DNA of 64,000 nucleotides from Apoderus coryli (lineage: Eukaryota; Arthropoda; Insecta; Coleoptera; Attelabidae). The first letter of the stretch is position 1, and each line of letters opens with the position of its first letter. A program made the translations under genes and the position numbers. The stretch lies in contig OU452201.1 in assembly GCA_911728435.2 (NCBI GenBank), forward strand, positions 13,020,001 to 13,084,000. Reading direction: 5' to 3'. The notes under the pieces were generated by a model. It searched no databases. It saw nothing but the letters and a program-made list of their open reading frames with translations, and was not told where the DNA came from. Of this stretch, positions 23,831 to 37,600 are shown in pieces.

Positions 23831-24510
23831 CAGTGTGTCCCGGGATAGAACAACTCTTGTAAAAGACAACACATTTTCGAGTTTAAATTTGATCTTCTGA
23901 GGTCCAGCCCTGCTTGGTGTAAAACTAATTCATAATTTTAGTTTTGAAATGAAAAACTGTACAAAATTTCAAAATCCTAGGCCTTCTTTGATTTTTTCCT
24001 TTTTTTTTGTCTCTGTTTTCTTGTCAAAGTGCCTTTCGTAGCAGATACTACAAAATTTTATTAAAGAAAGTTGTTCAGAAAGAGAAGCTAAATAAGTCAG
24101 TAAAATTAAAGCCGGCTGTATATATTTTGAATTTTATCTTTTTTCTTGTTTCAAAAGATTAAAATAAAGAATTCTTTAATTTAGATAATTATTTGTAATA
24201 AATACTGTCTTATTCACGTTCTCTTTCTGAGCCACTTTCTTCAATGATATTTTCTAGTATCTGCTACCAGAAAGGTAGTTTTCGAAGGAAAAAGAGCAAC
24301 AAATCAAAGAAGGCCTAGGATTTTGAAATTTGGCACAGTTTTTCATTCTGAATAACTTTTAGTGAAAAAAATCAGTTTTCTCAAACTTTCTAACTTGATA
24401 AAATTTTGTTTTAAATTAGTTTCACATCAAACAGGGCTGCACCAGATGAAATTTAAAATCGAAATTTGTTTCTTTTACAAGAGTCGTATCACCTATCCGG
24501 ACACACACAC
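23831..24510. repeat. Foldback element of about 680 bp with arms of about 275 bp
   Basis: The left arm (about 23831-24105) and right arm (about 24208-24510) are long imperfect reverse complements. Matched blocks are CTCTTGTAAAAGA with its partner near 24475, CCTAGGCCTTCTTTGATT near 23977 with its partner at about 24302, and CAGAAAGAGAA near 24078 with its partner near 24222. The outer ends read CAGTGTGTCCCGGGATAG and CTATCCGGACACAC. The right end has been elongated into an AC microsatellite. No coding capacity is seen. Transcription would yield a long hairpin RNA. Confidence 0.75.
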
Positions 24511-24514
24511 ACAC

Positions 24515-26125
24515 AGAAGTTGTATAACTCACTGCCTATGATACCTTAACACTGATGGAGAATTTTGAAGGGTTTAAGAGACGTTTAAACGATATGCTCA
24601 CAAGAAACTAATTGCAACAGTAGTTATTATTTTCTTAACACATCTCTCTTTCTTTCTAAGTAAAATTAATAAATTAAATATTACATTATAACTAGATAAT
24701 ATTGTCAATGCCCTGGCTTTACTACATCACATTCTCTAGTGCTATTTTTATTCTTTGTAATATTTTTGGCTACTATTTGGTTAAGTAGATTAACTGAGTG
24801 TGCTAGAATTCGCTAAATTGTTAAATTTTTATGTGTAATGTATATTATAGTATGTAAAACTTTTGTATAACACGAGTATTGTTATTTTTTAGCAAAGGCC
24901 ATATTATTATTAATTCTAGCCACACGACAATTTCCAAATTTCACAATTTTGCGCACATAAATTTACACATTAAATTTTTATTAGCCATTAGCTCATTCAA
25001 AAAAAAATGTAGGTACAATCATTTGGAAGCAACCTGATATAAAACGCAAATCAAGTCTTTTAATTAATTGAAATAATTAGGTCTGCATTCCTAAGTATCA
25101 TCGAATCTTTTAAGAGAATTCGTTCGAAAACACTGTCCATTTTTAATAACAATATTCTAGAATTAGAATATTCTAGAATATTGTTATTAAAAATGTTCAT
25201 CTTGTTATTTTGGAGAAAATAGAAGATATAAATTAAAAAAAAAAAATTATTGTGTCAGTTACGCACTAAATCTTCAGTTCCCTAAGTCGGTCATCCACAA
25301 TCCGCAGCCACATAACAATTTCGCTTCTATAAATTTGCCGCATTAATTTTATCGTATAGAAAATGGTGTGACAATTTCTCAGTGATCACATACCACGTAC
25401 AAACATTGTTTTATTTTTTATTAAAACTGATCTACTTGAAGATGATTAAGAAAAACAAGAAATCTCATCCATGAGAAATATTTTCTTCTTGTGCCATATT
25501 TAAACAAAACGATTTCTGCCAATGATAAATAGAGAGTAAACCAATAGAGTTTCATTAAACCGATATTTGCTCACATATTTGGTAAAATCGAATAATTTAT
25601 TCAGACGCTACGCTTGACAATTCCTTCAGCGATGTTTTATGTTTATAGTGGTACTCGTTTTTTACAGTTTACGAGGCCTCAGAAATTTACAAATAACATT
25701 CTTTATTAGACAGAATGATTCCATAACAAAATCCTGTTATCATGGGTGCACCTAAGTAAATTCAGACAGAAGCATTCCTTTAAATAAAGTCCGGTTGTCC
25801 AGTAACTCTTCATAATAACTTGTGTAGATTCATTTTTGTTTTAATCTTGAAACTTGTTTTTCCAATTTACATGTCACAAAACAGAAAGAAATATGAAATC
25901 AAATTAACTTGTAGGGATTTGTTTTTTTGTTTGGACGAAATAACTTCAGCCTTAATTTTTTTAACTTGTGTAGAATTTTACTGTAAATATCTTCCATGGT
26001 TGGATATAAATATTTTACCTATTAATTCCATTCACACATAAACTGGCTTGGTTTTATTCATTCTTTTAAAATAAATTATGACCAAACAAACTCTAGTAAA
26101 CAAGCATATAATGTATCCATAACAA
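24515..26125. other. Intergenic with a 58-bp hairpin
   Basis: Positions 25138-25163 and 25170-25195 are exact 26 bp reverse complements around a six-base loop. The rest is AT-rich with no coding signature. Confidence 0.5.
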
Positions 26126-26129
26126 AAAC

Positions 26130-26345
26130 ACAGGGTGTTCTTAATATAAGTCGCCCCCATATAATATAAAACAGATCATAGTATCCTGTGAGCAAGTGTG
26201 TGTATGTATTTGCGTGACGTCGACAAGGGACCACCAGACACCACCAAAAACCGACGTCCGACGTCGTCCAACAGCGTCGTCGCCAGTCAGTGCCGAACAA
26301 CAAAGCTAAACAAAAGCAGTCGTTAGACTTGCTTTAAAAATTCCT
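26130..26345 (+). promoter_or_regulatory. Candidate transcribed leader or promoter patch
   Basis: A GC-rich patch (about 26215-26300) with repeated GACGTC-type motifs follows a CCATATAATATAAAA TATA-like stretch at about 26157-26171. It ends near AATAATAAAG|GTCTGT, a possible splice donor. It could be the untranslated first exon of the myofilin-like gene, whose first coding exon at 34560 begins with a splice acceptor. That gap is over 8 kb and the link is inference. A transposon terminus (CAGGGTGTTC at about 26133) lies just upstream, so an element-derived leader is an alternative. Confidence 0.25.
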
Positions 26346-26349
26346 ACGT

Positions 26350-28075
26350 CCAATAATAAAGGTCTGTATGAACATTTAAATTATAACTAATTTATGTTTT
26401 TAAAAAATATATTTTAACGATTATTGTTAATTAGATTTTTAAGAAAAAAAAATAGTGTTCATTTCGATATTAAATTGATATTCTTATAGTAGTGATACTT
26501 TTTTCCCGTGTAGAGTTTAACTTAGTGCGACTTAATTCAGTGACTTTTTTAAACTGTAAAAAATCATTGTGTTCGTATGAAAAAGTGTATAAAATAATAA
26601 TTATTTCATTCATTTAACAGTTTTATGATACACATAATCATCTTTTTATATACCAAACAAATCTATTTTTGAAAATTGCGCTCGCGGCAAAAATGGCGTG
26701 TACTACATAATTGTATAACACACAGATTTACAGAATGTTTTTGCAGCTCTTTATTACGTAAGATTCTGGATCAATTTCAAATTTGAGAGGAATACATTAT
26801 CCTATAACAAAATTAAAATGGAAAATCGACATTGAATTTTGATCCAAATATTTTAATTACCTATTGTCTAAACCTAAAAATCCATTCATTGGATAATACC
26901 AATTAATACCTATTTTAAAGAAGGAAACTCATGAAAAACTGATTTTGCAAGCTGTAATTTTTATTCGTTATTATCTGCCAGATTGAGATTTTTAATTAAT
27001 TTTTAATAATTATATAGTTTTGCATAATGACTAAAGAAATTATATTTTAATTTAATCAGCACTAACAGAACATGTGTGTAGTGTGTACCTAAACTTAAGA
27101 GTGGCTAGATTCAGTCATAGTGTTATGGTTATTTTAGCGCACTTTACAATCAAGCTGGTTCATTTTATAGTGTCGATAAAAACGGCTTCTCATGAATTAC
27201 ATCGAATATTTAATTTTCAATTTTAAAGAAAAATTGTATTAATTGTCTCATTACATTATCTCTTTTGAATTCAGCTGAGTGCCACTAATGTGTCGTTGAT
27301 CATCCCTCTTAGCTTCCTGCAACAAAAAAAACAATTTGCCATTTTGCGGATATTCCCGAAATAATCAAATCCACATCTAAAATAACATCTAAAATAACTT
27401 TCATTATACAGAAAGTCATATTAAGTATTAGGGATTATTTTGACTTATAATAGGAATTCATTATTATTGGTTTACTTTTAATATAATAATATTCGAAATG
27501 ATTTATTTCAAGCTATTGTAATTTAATTTTCACGCATAAATATATTGTCTTGGTCATATTACAGTTGTTTTGCTTTATGTCTCTAAGCGATTTTCTTACA
27601 TTTACTTTTACCTAACCACCCTTTTATGGGTCCTGTACAAAAAAAGAACACGTGGCGTAGAAGTGAAACTTTACCTTATGTCATTTTTTTTGTTTAAAAC
27701 AAAATAAACATTTTATATTAATAACAACAAGTTAAAATCTTTTAGCAAAATAATTTTTTATGTGACGATCAAAAATATCAATCTAAAAATTAATATAAGA
27801 AATATTATTATGCCGTTTTGTGTTGCCAATATATTATTAATATTATCTCAGCCCTAATTTTAAAAAAGTTCTTCATTGGATTCTGTGTCAATATTTTTTC
27901 TTATAATTCCTTGTTCATTTTATATTGAATAATATTCTTAACAACTATCTAAATGATAAATTAAGAAATTCTGGAATATTGGGCGTCTTATTAATAATTT
28001 TAGTATTATTTTAAAAACATTGTATTCAATTTTTCAATGCTAAATCTATTTTTCTGGATGGGAATATAATATACA
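26350..28075. other. AT-rich stretch with one possible 3' exon
   Basis: On the minus strand TTTTTTTTGTTGCAG ends at 27317 and is a good splice acceptor. The following sequence (27316 down to about 27250) stays open as EAKRDDQRHISGTQLNSKEI then stop. It could follow the candidate exon at 28079-28200, but the frame does not join it. Otherwise no gene was seen. Confidence 0.25.
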
Positions 28076-28078
28076 TAC

Positions 28079-28200
28079 AGGCAACTTGTAGCGCGTCTAA
28101 TTCGGGCAATTCTATTTCTGTAGACGCGGCCCCTTGAAAATGGCGGTCGACATTTTCGCGCATAATATTATCATGCCCCATATAAGTAAAGCAAATATAT
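28079..28200 (-). CDS. Candidate orphan exon, product unknown
   Basis: Minus strand: an excellent acceptor (TATATTTTCAG) precedes a 122 bp segment that ends at a GTATGT donor. Only one frame is open, reading YMGHDNIMRENVDRHFQGAA then STEIELPELDALQVA. The segment is much more GC-rich than its surroundings, as expected for a coding exon. It begins and ends in phase 1. If joined to the acceptor at 27316, the junction would create a TGA stop (T|GA). I do not recognise the protein and found no convincing partner exons upstream, so it may be a real small gene or a fragment of a decayed one. Confidence 0.3.
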
Positions 28201-28204
28201 CTGA

Positions 28205-31200
28205 AAATATAATACATATAGTTAAATTACTAAATTTTAAAATAATATATGATAAAACAAATTATTTACACTATCAGTTTCAATAATACTTATATACATA
28301 TACCAAAAAGATATTTCAATTATTATCTCGTTGTTCTTCTGCAACCGAAAAGACGAAATCAACTTTGGAAAGAGAAAAAGGAAAATTTGTTTTACAAAAG
28401 ATAGAGAAACTGGGTCAGAAACACCAGTAAATAGAGTGTTTTTTTAGTAAAGTAGGTAATATTCGGAGGTTTCCATGTTCCACAACTGCTTTTTTTGGAT
28501 AAAGTATTCAGTTACCAGTCGAGTTACTAAACTTCTTCGACTCTTACGTTACGTCTCTTTCTGGAATATTTAGTTAATCAACTCATAACAGTAAATAATT
28601 CGATTATTTGGATGTTTTCATCATTTGTATTTACTTAAACTGCAATTGCTTACAAGCGAAACACACGTGAAGTTTTAAGAAAGTGTTTTCGTGAAGTGGT
28701 AAAACGAGTTTTTCAATATTACTCTAAGCCAAAGGTTTTACTCATGGATTATAAATAAATAATATTTAGTAAGTTAGTTTGACAAATTTAACATAAATAT
28801 TCCATTTGATACAAATGTTATAATAATTATATCCCAGAATAATCATTGAAGTTGCCGATTGTATCCAAAAACGATGCAAATTCTTAAAGTTAAAGATCAA
28901 TCGCTGCACAGACGATATGTACGAAATTTATCTCTTCATTTCACTACAAATTATTTCCCCACACTTAGTCCATATTACGACGAACATAAACTTTGAAAGC
29001 TTCCAGCTTCGGAGAATTATAGGACCCATGGTTCAATGGAATATTCTTACGTCACGCAAGATATATGCAAAAATTAAAAGTTTGATTGTTTAGTGGGTTA
29101 AAATTACAGACTACAAGCAGTGAGCATATCAAAATCCAAGACTTAAATTATTATATGACTGGGACTTTGTTTTCGAAATTTTCCATGTTGTATTATCAAT
29201 AGTCGTTAGATGGGGTAGCAATAAAAAATCAATCCTGAAAGTTATGGAATCTTTTGTCTTATATTTACACTCATTGTGTGTTCCATGATTACTAAAGAAA
29301 AATAACAAACAGGAGTTAGCATGTCGACGCCTTACGAATGCGTCAAGATCTTTTTTCTCGTAAGCTATTCATCGGTTAATAACTGGTAGTAGAAATACAA
29401 CCTGTAAATCCTACACGAAATACCTGTTACATGAGTGTATCGCTATAAAAATAACTTTACCTTCTCGATTTAAACAACACCATGCACCAAAAATATATAA
29501 ATTCGTACTGTCCTTTAACTAAAATAGACATTTGTCGAATGAACAGGTTTAGCGAATTTTCGAAATATTAGAATGGTTCATTCATTGTTTTTAGAAGGTA
29601 AACTACATAAATGTAGTAGATATTGGATGTCACTATATTTATTTAGTAACTAACATCTGAAAACGCTAATTCAAAACATAGGTACTGATAATCAAAACTT
29701 ATTCATTATAAACTTAGACACCTAATGTTTATAAGCGGAGGCGAAATCAAAACAAAGAGGAACTGTCGTGAAAAACGATTAGAGCAGTCGATTTTTAATT
29801 AATTTTGATGGTATTTCTACACATGACTTGAACCTTAATACCAGAACGTAATTAATTTCCAAAATCCTTAATGGCACGTGATATTGAATTTTGATATTTG
29901 AAATAAAAAGTTTTGGTCACAATATCAAAAGCAAATCTTAATATCATTGAAAATTATGAATCAAATATTATTGGGTCATAGAACAACAATTAGCTTAAAT
30001 GTGATGATTTTCCATTTATTAAGGTTGCTTCAAGCAATTAAAGCTTTTAGTTATTACAGACAAACATAAACAAATTCATGGTGAGCATGTCTAACATCTA
30101 ATTTCTTCATATTTATTAACAATGAAAACTAATTGACATTAACAAATCGGCATTGTAATCTAATGTGTTTATTCAAACAAAAAAATCGAATTTGGGATCA
30201 CAATTCTTTACCATGATGGCCAAATCAATTATTTAAAGTTGTTTCTTTACAAAACCCATTTGCTACATTTATTTCGTCCTTCTAAACTTGAAAAAATGAT
30301 GTGTTAGTAAAATATTTAAGAGTTAATGTATACGTGACGACTGTTTTGAGGAGAAAAGACCTATAGAAGTTATCGGAAATTGCTAGAAGAACTGTATCGA
30401 CTTATAAGGAAATTGTGTTGAGAGATTAAGATGTTTCTAGAACTACCTTTCTAATACAAATACTACGACAAATATCCACTATCCCAGTATTTTTCTACTA
30501 TTATTATTAAGTTTCCATTTTCATTGCCTTACTTCATTTTTACTTTGTTGAGCAAGCCTATCAAGGTTTTTCCTCAGTGATTTGGAACCGTCAGAAACAC
30601 GGCTTTTTCTTGATAATCGTTCTTGAATTACAGTATTCTTTGTTTAAACTGGTTAGGGTATTGTTCTTTATATGATAAAGTTGTCTTGTCGTATAGTTTT
30701 GAACACTTGTTGAAAAGAATCTCTTATATAATCTGAAATCAAACACCATCACATTCATCTTCAATTAACATTAATAATTACCTTACTGTGCTTGGTATTG
30801 TATAACAATTCACCAATTTGCATATTTAAAACAAATTTGCGTTTAACAGTTTATCAAAACATCTGAAGATGATGTCACTGAGCCACAGTAACTTAAAAAT
30901 AGCCAGAATCGAAACTAGGGTCGCGCGCATTAGCGAATCAACAAAAAATAAATCAAAAGAGTGAGAACACAATATCATAGTATATTATGACATGATGAGA
31001 ATCAGTTTTGTTTGCCAAATTAGTACTCATCGAATATCGACGGACGACGAGAGAGAAAAATATAATACTTACGAAACGACGAAATCGCAGTAACTTATAA
31101 AAAAAAAACTGTTTTCATTCAAACATTTTTGGTATGAACAATATAGAAATTTGGACGCTTTTTATTTATTTTTTTGCTTTTGTTCTTATTGGGATCTATT

Positions 31201-33125
31201 TAGCTATAATAAGCTAAACAAATCTAAGCAAAACTTCAATCTTGATGTTTATAAGAAATTAAAAATTCAGGTACTTAAATTAATAAATTATTTTAAAGCT
31301 TTTTGCAAATAATAACAGTAAAACTGTTACAAAATTGAATTGAATGTTTCGATATAAGAACGATTTGTAGCAAACTATTTCAATGGTTACTACCTCTACT
31401 GGAATTTGATTACAAAGAGAAAAGCTGACTATTTTTACAACTTATTTGTTATATGTTAATTCCTGTCAGTGTCAGTAGCAACTTGTTTTCTAAATTTATG
31501 ATCAAAATCAGAATTATTTTGTCTACTGTGAATATCTTTTAGTATAGAAGTAATTGAATTACCCGTTACTGAAGCTCTAATAGTAAAGAAATGTTGAGTT
31601 GGGTTTCAGGTTCACCTGGAAACCCATATACACCCCCATCTGAAAATCTTCTAAAAGAAAACAGTAAAATTTATATTTATTGATTGTATTTTAATATATT
31701 GATAATGCCTGTTATAGAAACCGTAGAAAAGAAATCAGTCTTCAAAATTAAATGTGCAAAAATTTATATTCATTTGTACTACATTCTAAAATATGTGTGT
31801 ATAAAATTAATTTGAAATAGTTTGAGGTACAAGACTGTTTTTCCTGCATCGAATTTATGCTGAAATACAAGCTTGTACCGCTGTAGTAAATGTAAGTTCA
31901 GCAGTTAGACTCTTGAAAAGCGGCCCAAATTTCAATTTCTAACTATACTTAAGATTAAAACAATGGATTTTTTAGAAGGCGGAAAGTTACCGATTTAGTT
32001 ACTATCCTTACCAACAGCGTGATATTTTTCACAATAAGCCCATGAAGCTGTAGAGAAACCGGGGACTTGTGTCGAACGGACCCTTTCAAAAAAAAATCCC
32101 GATGGCAGCCAGTCGGAAAAGTAGATTTTTGATTTATGTATTTTTTATTTACACTTAGTCTACCACTGACACCCACTATTAATAAACAAATAACGGAATA
32201 TTCTGACATTCGCCAAATATAACCAAAGTGTCATATTGACAGTTATTTTAACTGAAATACCCATTATACTATAATACATACGTAAGTACGGTCTTATTGT
32301 TATTTCACAGGTGTTTATTTCTCAAAATAATACAGGTATAGCGGGTGATGATATTTTTTTTTATTTTTTGTTACTTTATATTGACTTACATTTACTTAAA
32401 TATGCCAGCGATGAAAAAACTCTCCAAATAAATATTGTAGAGATTTAAGTGCTCTATCATTTGATATGTAACATCGGTATTTTCTAATAACAACGAAAAA
32501 AATATGATTTTTTTAAAACTTTGACAGGCCGCCATTCTGAAATTAGCTCTCCGATTTCAATCGCCAACGAACTCACGCGATTCCATGACCTAGCCGATTT
32601 TTTAACCAAATTTTGTTTCGATTGGTCAAAAAATGCGGCCTAGAACGTGACGCAAAGTTTCTATATCCCATATATATATATATATATATAGATATATAAA
32701 CTTTTGAACTGAGGTCATTTTTAGGATCCAGGGGTCATAAAATGAAGTACTGCATAAAAATTTTTCAAAATTTCGGTTGTGTCGATCTCCTGAATAGTTA
32801 GATTTTTTTTAAAAATCTACTAAAAATCAGAGTGATATTAGTTAGACAACTTAAACGAGCTAGATCTTTATAGAGATAATAATACGAAGTTTACTGATTC
32901 CTCTAGTATATAGGTGTACTTTTTGTAAAAGAAAAAATATAGGAAATCAAGGGTTACGTGCAAAAAGTATAAAAAATTCATCCAGACCCAAGTCTGTTCC
33001 GACTGCAGTAACTAAATGAATATAATCTCTCTCAAAATATTTGCGTAGACTTACAGACACAATATATTATAAGGCATGTGTATTTTTCAAAAAAAAAAAA
33101 ACAAATTATATGGACACATTACATT
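28205..33125. other. Long AT-rich stretch
   Basis: No gene was supported. A CTGAAGATGATG...GAATCGAAAC arrangement at about 30862-30916 may be another remnant of the CTGANGA/GAAAC repeats. A TA microsatellite occupies 32670-32690. Confidence 0.4.
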
Positions 33126-33130
33126 TTTTG

Positions 33131-33470
33131 TCCAAATTGGGAAACTGAAATAAAATACGTCTTTTTTTTTCAGAAACATGCCTATATTTTTGCATAGTTC
33201 AAAAGAGCCAATTTTTCTGAGCAACTTTTGTAGAGAAAAAAATTATTGACAGATATAATTGCAGTTTGTTTCCTTCATTCAAAGTAGTGACGGTTGCGAA
33301 TTTTTGATATTAGTTTTTTCTACAAATTTGCTTATAATTTTTTAACGAATAACGATAATAAATTTTTTTCTTTACAAAAGTTGCTCAGCTCTTTTGAACT
33401 ATGCAAAAATATTTGTATGTTTCTCGAAAAAAAAGTTGGAGACGTTATGTACTTCATTTTCCAAATTTGA
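33131..33470. repeat. Foldback element, about 340 bp
   Basis: The left arm (about 33131-33247) and right arm (about 33350-33470) are imperfect reverse complements sharing GCATAGTTCAAAAGAG, GAGCAACTTTTGTA and AGAAACAT with their mirror images. No coding content. Confidence 0.7.
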
Positions 33471-34542
33471 GAGAAAATCAAATGTGGGTTAAAATGGAGC
33501 TTACTTAATGCCATTTAAGAACCTCTATTCAAAATTTTTCATTTTCTCATAACATAGAACAGGGCATCGTGTTTTTGTTCAACCTCTACAGGTTATGTTT
33601 TATTTGGCGCTACACCTTTACCCTCTGTAGGAATATATATATTATTTTTAATAGGTATCTAGTAATAAGGTTAATAATAGATTCAATATTCGTGTGGATT
33701 TTGGTGGAGACTAGAAACATACTAATTAATCACAATTTTATATCTGTGAGAACGAATTATATAGTATTGGTCATTCAGAATTCATGAGTAAAATTTCTTT
33801 TATAGCTTCTGGAAGTTTCTCGTTCCCATAAGGAAACTAGTTTCTTCAATCTAAACATTATACAGTTATTATAATGTATGAACTTCCTGTTTCGATGATA
33901 TTAAAACGTAAACTGAAAGTTGTTATACTAAACTTATTATTAGGTAAATTAAATTTCTATAATGAATGATTAATTTGAAGAAATAACAAAAGTCCTAAAG
34001 CAATTAATTATTTAAATGCTCGTTTGAATCTAAACTCAGTCAGTTTTATTAACTATATGAACGATAACATATTATCCATCCTACGATTTTACTGAGAAAA
34101 ACTATATAAATATTTGAGTTTAAACGTAAGAAATTAATCCCTCGCACAATATGATGTAATTTTCACGAAATTGTGCCAAGATTTTTAGAAATTAACTGGA
34201 AGCTAAAAACTATAACATACACGTGTATATCTGTTAGTTAAATAAAAACTAAAAATACATAAAGTAAAATGTTTTATTCGTTATTTCTCAGAGAATATAA
34301 TATAAAATTTTGCAATGAATTCATGCAGCTATAATAGTAAAAAATGGAAATGAAAGCACTGTATATTTCATTAAAAGAAAATCACAGTATAATTAACCAA
34401 AGACTGTATTTAGAAGAGTGTATTTAGGTTACATACTATAGTAATTTTATAAGATATGACCAACGTTGGCTTTTGTTAGTTGATACCACCAATTCTTCAT
34501 TTTTATAGGCAAACCGTGAATATAGTATTTATATTGAACTTG

Positions 34543-34559
34543 TTTCCTTTTTCTTACAG
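34543..34559 (+). promoter_or_regulatory. Splice acceptor of first coding exon, myofilin-like gene
   Basis: A pyrimidine tract TTTCCTTTTTCTTACAG ends at 34559. Exon sequence from 34560 includes 64 untranslated bases before the ATG at 34624. The gene must therefore have at least one untranslated exon further upstream. Confidence 0.7.
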
Positions 34560-34623
34560 AAGACGAACGACCAATAAGCGACCTATATTCAGAAGAGACA
34601 CGAATTAAACTTATAAAACCATA

Positions 34624-37600
34624 ATGTCTTTTAAAAGCCATCTGGAGATGATTGGTCTCAATGAGACACCAACGAAAAAAGCCAAATTCTGGCAATCCTT
34701 TGTCAGATCCCTGAAAGGTATGATGATTGTGGAATTATATATAGGTTCTCCAGTTTAGCATTTCAATATCGTATTCATGAACAGACAATACTCTATGACA
34801 AACTTTGACAGATGATAGCTGGGTTAATTTTAATATTTTTAGTAATTAATGAAACTTGCCTACTCCACAAAATGATTTATATATTAACGTTAATATCAGT
34901 AGTGCTTATTGCATTCGTAATGGCCATAATTTTAATATTTTTTTTTATTAATAAACATGGGCCCGATTCGTTTTTGTTTAGATGTTACAACCATTTAAAG
35001 AATCATAATATTTTCATACTCCAATCAAAAGTATAGGTTGATAAATTAATAATATTCATATTATTCGGAATATATGGTATCAACACGACGGTGTCCCACC
35101 ACATAGTGGAAAACAAGTTACTGCTTGATGAATTGTAGATTTTCCGAAGAAATAGTCAAGGTCAAGAAGGTCCAGTAGCATGGCCACCTGGTTCCCACGA
35201 CCTGAATCTTCTTGATTTTTATGTATGGTGACACATGAAGCAGCCATGTTGTCTGTCAAAGTTTGTCATAGAGTTTGTAGATCACCCTGTATAGAACTTT
35301 TTTTTAAATACTTTTATATTTATCAAATTAATACCGAATGCTCCGTACTCTGGTAATACAAAACAGTCATGTAGTTTATTTACATTTATAGAGTTGATAG
35401 TATATACACTCATGGACAACAATATTGAATATTTTGATAGTTAATTTCACAATGTTTCTTTCATAAAACTTCACTTAAGAACTGTAAAATAAACGCTTTT
35501 TACTATTACAAAGTGGTTTGACATTTTTAATTAATTTTTTAACAAAGATATTGAGAAAATCTTGAAATATTCGATATATTTGTCCATGAGTATATCCAAC
35601 GTATTTTTCATATTTTATTATATTCGAAACTTAGAGTTCCCTCTTCCCAGAATACAGTATTTATATTTTTAATTAGAAACGTTTAGGCATTCCAGAGAAA
35701 AAAACTTAACTTAGTTTAATTTTTAATTAGAAATCTTAGACACGCGATATCTCGTAAACACTTAACTCACGTGATGCCAATATGTCACATTAACATATTT
35801 CTCATTTTTCGCATTTATTTTCAAACACCCTCTATATTACTACTACTTAATATGATATTACCAACTAAGACAGTTTAAACTAGAGTTTTAAGTTAATCCA
35901 TTGGAAACTAGTAGGTACCAATAAAATATATTACTTTATTTATTAATGAATTTGTTTTGTAAACTTATTTCTACCAGTTTTAATTTTCAATTATTAGGAT
36001 CCGATGACATAAGGGCAACCGACCCAATCCACACACGTCCCAGAGGCATTTTCCGTCCCATCAGCGATTTTCCTGAATTGTCTGGTAACTGGCCATTTAC
36101 CAAATCCATCTACGATGATCCCAGCCACGCAGCAGAACGTATCCATGTTCCCGGGTATAGATACGACCCATTGCACAGAGACGTGTATGGTTATAGTCCA
36201 AGACCAATTTACCCCCACAACTATGGCTCCCTAGATAGATTCAGACCGGGTAAGTCGGCTAGGAATTAAGCAGCAGCTGATAGCAAACGGGTGGTTTAAT
36301 AATACGTTTTTGTAAAAAATAGTATTGAGAAAAATTTTCATTCACGTACATTTTCAACTAGATATTCTAATATTAAAGAGAATCGCTTGAGACTCGCCAA
36401 CTGATCTACGTTCAGTATAACACTTTTATTTGCTTTTTAATTTTATTCAAAAATTTTAGCAAAAGAAAACTTACAAAAGTAAAGTAAAAACAAAAACGTC
36501 AATTTAAAATAATTCCAATTCTTAAATCAAAACATCAATTATCAGATGCGGGATAATTATACATATATTTATATAGTTTATTATCATGGGATGATTTTTT
36601 CAAGACAAGAAACGGGAAAAATATTATATATTTAGTTAAAATTGTATGATGTATGCTCAAAAAATAACTGTAAAACTAAAGTTATCACATATTTTTAAAG
36701 AAAGTCTTTCATTTACTCTAAAATGTTGTGTTCTTTTATAAATTTTATCTCATGTTTAAAGAAAAGTTTTAAAATGTAAAAATATTTTATGATTTGTTTT
36801 TAACAGGGAATGATAGATAAATGTTGATACTTATTTTAATATTTTCCTACATTTAAAACCAAAAATATTTTGTATTTATGTTATTTTTTTGTGTTTTTAT
36901 TCTGTGGAAAGTACCTATTGAACTTTCACCAAAATACAAAATAGATAGTATTTAGGTTAGGTTGTTGTGTATATCTGTATAACATATCAGTTTTATGTAA
37001 CACAATGATATTTAATAAATACCGCAATATTATATTATATATTAATAAATAAAATGAATAAAAATTTTGCCAAAACTGTCTGTGTGTGTGGGCCCCGCAA
37101 ACGCTTGAGCTATCTAAAATATTAGTTAAACCCAAGAACCTACAGTTACTAAAACATTAGTTGTTATTCTTTAATACGTTTATATTCTTAAGGTTTTTCT
37201 ACTAATAATAATAATAAATTCTACTTTAAATTAATGCAAGTTCAATTTTTAATAGGACTGTTCTTCGATTAAACTAAATACCTACAAAGTTGAATACTTT
37301 TTTATTTTATTTAAACTGATTATGTTAAATAGCATATAAACCCAGTTATGAAAAAAAGACACCAATTATATAAATGTAGCGCAAGCAAAAGTATTCATGG
37401 TACTGCCACCGCCTTCTCTAGGCAATCCATGAACAGATAATGGCAAAACTGCAATACTCGGCCGGTGAGCGGTCCCAACGAAAGTATTTGTAATCGTATT
37501 TTGTAACATAGAATTCTAAATTTTATTTTTTTTTTTCAATATGCCAGTTTTGAGAAACATTAATTTTACTTAAATTCAAAAGAAGATCATCAAAACTTTC

